Assembly (NCBI GenBank): GCA_948567375.1
Contig: OX419756.1
Location: 25,558,333-25,622,332, forward strand
Length of the DNA: 64,000 nucleotides
Source of the DNA: Lunularia cruciata
Lineage: Eukaryota > Streptophyta > Marchantiopsida > Lunulariales > Lunulariaceae
Direction of reading: 5' to 3'
Shown: piece by piece, positions 60,491 through 64,000 of the stretch
Layout: the number at the start of each line of letters is the position of its first letter
Numbering within the stretch: position 1 is the first letter of the stretch
Position numbers and translations under genes: made by a program
The notes under the pieces: model-generated
Database searches by the model: none
What the model was told of the DNA's origin: nothing
The model's input: the letters and a program-made list of their open reading frames with translations, nothing else

Positions 60491-61425
60491 ACCAAATCTT
60501 TTTCTGTTTGGCCTTGAAATCCCCAGACAATAGCTCCAAAGAACTCTCAGTATATGGTTTCATTGCATCTTTTAACACCGTTAATTGGCCAGGCTGGCTG
60601 GAAACTGACTATTCCTTCGTGCCGTATACCTGTGTATGACGCTGGAATATCGATTCCGGCAAATCATGGTCTTGATTAAGGGCAGACAGTGATGCTTGCG
60701 CAATTCAATCCTGTGCAGGGTTGAGAACTATTTGGGCTGGAAGCGTTGAGAGAAAACCAGTTGTACAGTATGTTCAGAATTACGATACAAACAATTTTCA
60801 TGCCACTGCAGCTGCTGTGACGGCATGTGCTCTTCACGCTGTTGACAATTCTCCCATAGTTGAAAAGGATCATATGAAAGCCTTGAGCAAATAAAGAGAT
60901 ACTATTCTATGATGATTCTACACATGCATCTCACATATTCCCTAGACGGTATCGAATGCGAAAGAATCTGTTCTTACCGATTCATGACCAGATGGTTGAG
61001 CATTGCATATACTTTGGTCAGAAGGATGATGCTAATGGCAACCCTTGCTTGAGCAGCATATAAAAGATAATTACAACTATATGGATGTTCGTTACGGGCT
61101 TGACTAGTGATGTCCAATGTAAATGAATATATTAACATTGGAGAGTCCACGTCCATATAATCATTCGGGAGTGCAAAGGCTATTGTAGAATATATGATGA
61201 TGAGTATCTCGGGTAAATTCGTTCGCATTGGATACCGTCTACAGAAGATGTGAGATCCGCATGTAAGATTGTCAAAGAAATAATATCTCATTATGTGCTC
61301 ATAGAAGAGGACATGAGAAAGCAATTGGAAATCAATGCAAAGGGAAAGTGGATTGGGATGTTTGGTTCATTGGATTTGCATATGAAAATGGAATGGTTGT
61401 TATTTGCATTCTAGGGAGAACATTG
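60491..61425 (-). repeat. Inverted paralogous block C, upstream of U1 copy C
   Basis: Its reverse complement follows block A from about 365 to 1217 with high similarity, for example 'ccaatgaaccaaacatccc', 'tttccaattgctttctcatg' and 'ttttatatgctgctcaa'. Block A lacks about 140 bp present here. A 116-codon minus frame (61324-60974) is not kept in A. Confidence 0.85.
60507..60561 (-). promoter_or_regulatory. Conserved block upstream of U1 copy C
   Basis: In reverse, 'gaaaccatatactgagagtt' lies about 70-52 bases before the U1 start, matching copies A and B. Confidence 0.4.
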
Positions 61426-61569
61426 GGACACGGATAGCAACTAAACAATTCTGTAATTCTGAAGGCCATTTTTTAAAACATTTATGCATTTGGCATGCTT
61501 TTATTGGAGTCATGGGTACAAGAATGATATAAATGTGGTGGATCGGTTTGCCTTGCTCGCGATTCTCTT

Positions 61570-61735
61570 TAATAAAGAAAAGTCTACCGCATAGAGAACA
61601 AGAAGGATGGGAAGACCCCATCAAGCTGTACAAGGGAGAAACGAAAAAGGTAAAATGGGTTTAGACCCCAATAGAGTCTATATGAGAAATCTGCCCTATT
61701 GCACCTAAGATATCTGAGCTATGCTAGTCATATAA
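61570..61735 (+). repeat. Dispersed repeat shared with 4810-5035
   Basis: Contains 'gaacaagaaggatgggaaga', 'aaaatgggtttagacccc' and 'cacctaagatatctgag' in the same order as the copy near the lectin gene. Confidence 0.5.
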
Positions 61736-61848
61736 TCTACAAACAACTGGAACATCCGAAGAAGCATCACCTAGTGTGATTGCTCTCCTATGGATTGCAT
61801 CAGCCACTACCATCTATAGAGCAATGGACACACGCTGCCTAAAATATG

Positions 61849-62310
61849 CTACAAAGTATGAGAGTGAAAGTGGTACCCTTGGCGCCTAACATGATAAGTT
61901 CTTGTGCACTCCCTGACAAATGCATTGAACGCAGTGTCCATCGCTCTACATAACTCCAAGGCTAGAAGAACAAAGAGGTGACCTTGCTGTATGTCCCTAT
62001 ACTTGGAGATCTTGCGACCTGCTGCTGCACTCACTGCCCATCTAGGGGGATGGGTAATTACTCCTTCCAAAATAGTATCCCACGTAGGGTCTGTAACTAC
62101 AACATCCACTACTGTCACCTGATCATCTTGGACCAAGTATAAATTTGCCCTAACACGCGTCATCTGCAAAGCATAAGAACACTCCCTCCAAGTCAAGTAT
62201 CCACTCTCTTGTGCCATAGCAAACACTTTGTCCCTAATAGCATCATGGGTAGCTATCCTCTATCCTCCAAAAGGACACCATGTCATATGGACCGTTGTTG
62301 CATCTAGTGT
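61849..62310 (-). pseudogene. LINE C-terminal zinc knuckle and restriction-like endonuclease
   Basis: Begins near 62310 with H-x3-CPFGG (one stop after GG) and RIATHDAIRDKVF, a Cys/His block typical of R2-side LINEs. The frame at 62226-61849 continues with SGYLTWRECSYALQMTRVRA, VTVVDVVVTDP (Asp41 of this frame is a candidate catalytic residue) and GRKISKYRDIQQGHLF (the K..KY pattern of PD-(D/E)XK enzymes). It would nick target DNA to prime reverse transcription. The frame ends naturally with HFHSHTL. Confidence 0.65.
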
Positions 62311-62319
62311 AGAAGCACA

Positions 62320-63025
62320 CTCACAAGTGAGTAAATGAAGATGTAGATGGGTGGACCAAACCTAGGCAAAACCTCATTGCTGTAAAAAAAGTTGTTGGTG
62401 TGAGTCAAAATGCCCTAATACACGGTCAAGCTAGGATCCAAGAGCGTGCATCCTTGCCGGAGTAAGAGCAAAGATGTGCTCTAGTAGCCTAAGGAATGGA
62501 CTAGTCAACTAAGAGAGAATATAGCATATGCTCACATTGTCGCTCCATCGAGGAAGATTATAAACCTTTAGTCCAATCTGACAATAGTGAAGCAAAAGAT
62601 GGAAAGTCCTCTCGTGCCCATGGGGATAGACTATCTCTCATTTGTTACAATAACATCCGGAGAGAATAGGATCCCTCTTCCACCTCTTCCACATAAGTCT
62701 CCAAAACCAACCTATCAACAACTACAAAATGAGAGGAAAGTAAGGATGTCAAGAGAGCTCAACTATCCAAAAATGCTACATGTGCCATCTCCTCCATAGA
62801 TAGCAAGCCAACCCCTCCACATGAGATTGGTAGAGCCATCTATCTACGTGCCAAATCCCCTATCATACACTCAAAAGTCCTTGGTCCAATAATATCACCA
62901 AAGACTCCCATAATCCTCCGATCAAAGGCTCTCATATGTGATAGGAAGGACAATGAGGGGGGAACTGTGCATATGAGGTAAGTCGGTTAACAAAAAATAC
63001 TAGAGGAGAGTATACCAAATACCAC
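62320..63025 (-). other. LINE region between reverse transcriptase and endonuclease, strongly decayed
   Basis: Expected to encode the thumb and linker. I see no clean frame on the minus strand; the plus frame at 62587-62799 is antisense and not credible as a gene. Confidence 0.45.
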
Positions 63026-63469
63026 CTATGCATCTCCTAGTAATAAAAGGTCATCCACATGGAGAACATTCTCTGCAAGGGCATTGTCTAAGAAGCATGT
63101 GACAAAATCCTCGGATCCTATTAGCACTCCAAGAACACGTAGTCCATTTGCAGATGTGATACACCCCTCTAGAAGCTCAAGGTGGGGAAGGATACCTAAA
63201 GGGGACCATGCCTTGCACTTTGACACCTTGACTCTCAAGCCTATTGGATGTAGCTTGGTAGTCAAGTGCTCAATGGTCTGCCTAATCTGATCTATAGGGC
63301 CCACGATGTATGTATCATCTACCAAGGAAGGAAACATACAACCTGGCATGGCCAAAGTAGTAGATAGGAGAGCTCTCAAGTGAGCCATGGCAAATAAGGG
63401 TCCCCTTAAAGGATCTCCTTGACATGTACCAACAATTGACTCCAAGACTATAACTCCTCTTGTAAACAA
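63026..63469 (-). pseudogene. LINE reverse transcriptase, palm motifs B to E
   Basis: Shows GTCQGDPLRGPLFAMAH (motif B, usually GTRQGDPLGGPLFALAH), MFPSLVDDTYIVGP with both catalytic aspartates at 63319-63314 (motif C) and HPIGLRVKVSKCKAWSP. The first methionine is not a real start; the protein continues upstream in other frames. Confidence 0.85.
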
Positions 63470-63499
63470 CCATGCTGGTAATAAAGGGAAGTAGAAGAG

Positions 63500-63909
63500 C
63501 TATAAAAAGACCACACAAAAGGAATAAGACTCGCCAAGGATCCACCAACCTCCCTAAGCTCTTTAAAGATGGATGTCTATGAGATGCTATTAAAAATGTT
63601 CTCAACATCCACCTGTAGGACAACCCATTCCGGATGGATATCTAGGAGTGCCCTAATGCCTAGAGATATAGCCTCACATCCTCCATGTGTAGCTACTCCA
63701 AAATGATGTGGATTGAGGTACTATCAAAATTGAGAACTATGTTGAAGGACAATGGTACGACTGACCAAATGCAAAAATATCTCTCCAATACCAATTGATC
63801 TAATACCCCCTGTGTCCTTCTCCATCATGAGATGTTGACTAGCACCTAACACCCGACTAATAGACCTAGGAATATCTCCTCTCATTACTGCTATAGCGAC
63901 TTGAAACAA
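63500..63909 (-). pseudogene. LINE reverse transcriptase, fingers and motif A
   Basis: GGIRSIGIGEIFLHLVSRTI (63724-63909 frame) is the finger region. VVLQVDVENIF at about 63625-63590 is motif A with its catalytic Asp codon at 63609-63607. The frame shifts between these pieces. Confidence 0.8.
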
Positions 63910-64000
63910 CTTGATAAAACCACTAGAAGGATCATCTCCTAAAAGTAATCTCTAAGGTGCTCATAAACCATCCCTAATAAGCCTCTTGAGGAAAGGTGAG

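Larger units (their letters stand above)
61800..64000 (-). mobile_element. Decayed LINE with restriction-like endonuclease, 5' part outside window
   Basis: A minus-strand non-LTR retrotransposon remnant. From the window edge inward it shows reverse transcriptase pieces, a zinc-knuckle-like CPFGG...HDAIRDKVF block and a C-terminal restriction-like endonuclease region, an architecture of the early-branching R2-side LINEs rather than of L1-type elements with an N-terminal APE domain. The frame changes several times and in-frame stops are present (for example within the CPFGG block), so it is dead. The 3' end lies somewhere between 61740 and 61848; no poly-A tail is obvious. Confidence 0.72.

Overview
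The window looks like nuclear DNA of a land plant, most likely a thalloid liverwort of the Marchantia type. Four things point there: plant-type U1 snRNA genes, a fruit-body (Agaricus-type) lectin gene of the kind known from Marchantia, a fragment of an alpha/beta-hydrolase domain like the one that heads liverwort NLR proteins (HNL class), and a LOB-domain fragment. The species call is inference; no ribosomal or organellar marker is present.

Layout. (1) 1-8932 is host DNA. It holds U1 snRNA copy A (1218-1375, +) in a block repeated further right, then about 5.5 kb absent from the second copy of that block. The extra 5.5 kb carries a 200-bp tandem repeat, an intact single-exon lectin gene with a TATA box (3309-3746, -), a possible first exon of an HNL-type hydrolase (5481-5775, +) and a decayed LOB-domain region (about 6247-7482, -). 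(2) 8933-55247 is one stack of nested LTR-retrotransposon fossils, bounded by a 5-bp target duplication (CTATG). Target duplications or matched junctions let most of the nesting be read. A minus-strand chromovirus (N1) received a second Ty3 family (N2) and a plus-strand chromovirus (N4). N4 received further elements (N5, N6, N10), and N6 holds N9 > N7 > N8. The deepest chain, N1 > N4 > N6 > N9 > N7 > N8, is six levels. Every coding region in the stack is broken. (3) 55253-61425 returns to host DNA: the far flank of block A, a direct paralogous block B with U1 copy B (57273-57429, +), and an inverted block C with U1 copy C (60333-60490, -). (4) 61800-64000 is a decayed minus-strand LINE with a reverse transcriptase and a C-terminal zinc-knuckle/restriction-like endonuclease region, running off the window.

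The clearest functional items are the lectin gene and the U1 copies. The three U1 copies all keep the 5'-splice-site pairing segment, the U1A loop and an Sm-like site, but only copy B keeps the consensus U1-70K loop. The main unusual points are the U1 direct/inverted array with a shared upstream block and no obvious plant USE/TATA, a pol-less TGTG...CACA element family encoding coiled-coil proteins (N3, N5, N8), a perfect 32-bp palindrome beside U1 copy B, and the HNL and LOB fragments next to the lectin gene. All identities and divergences quoted are by eye.
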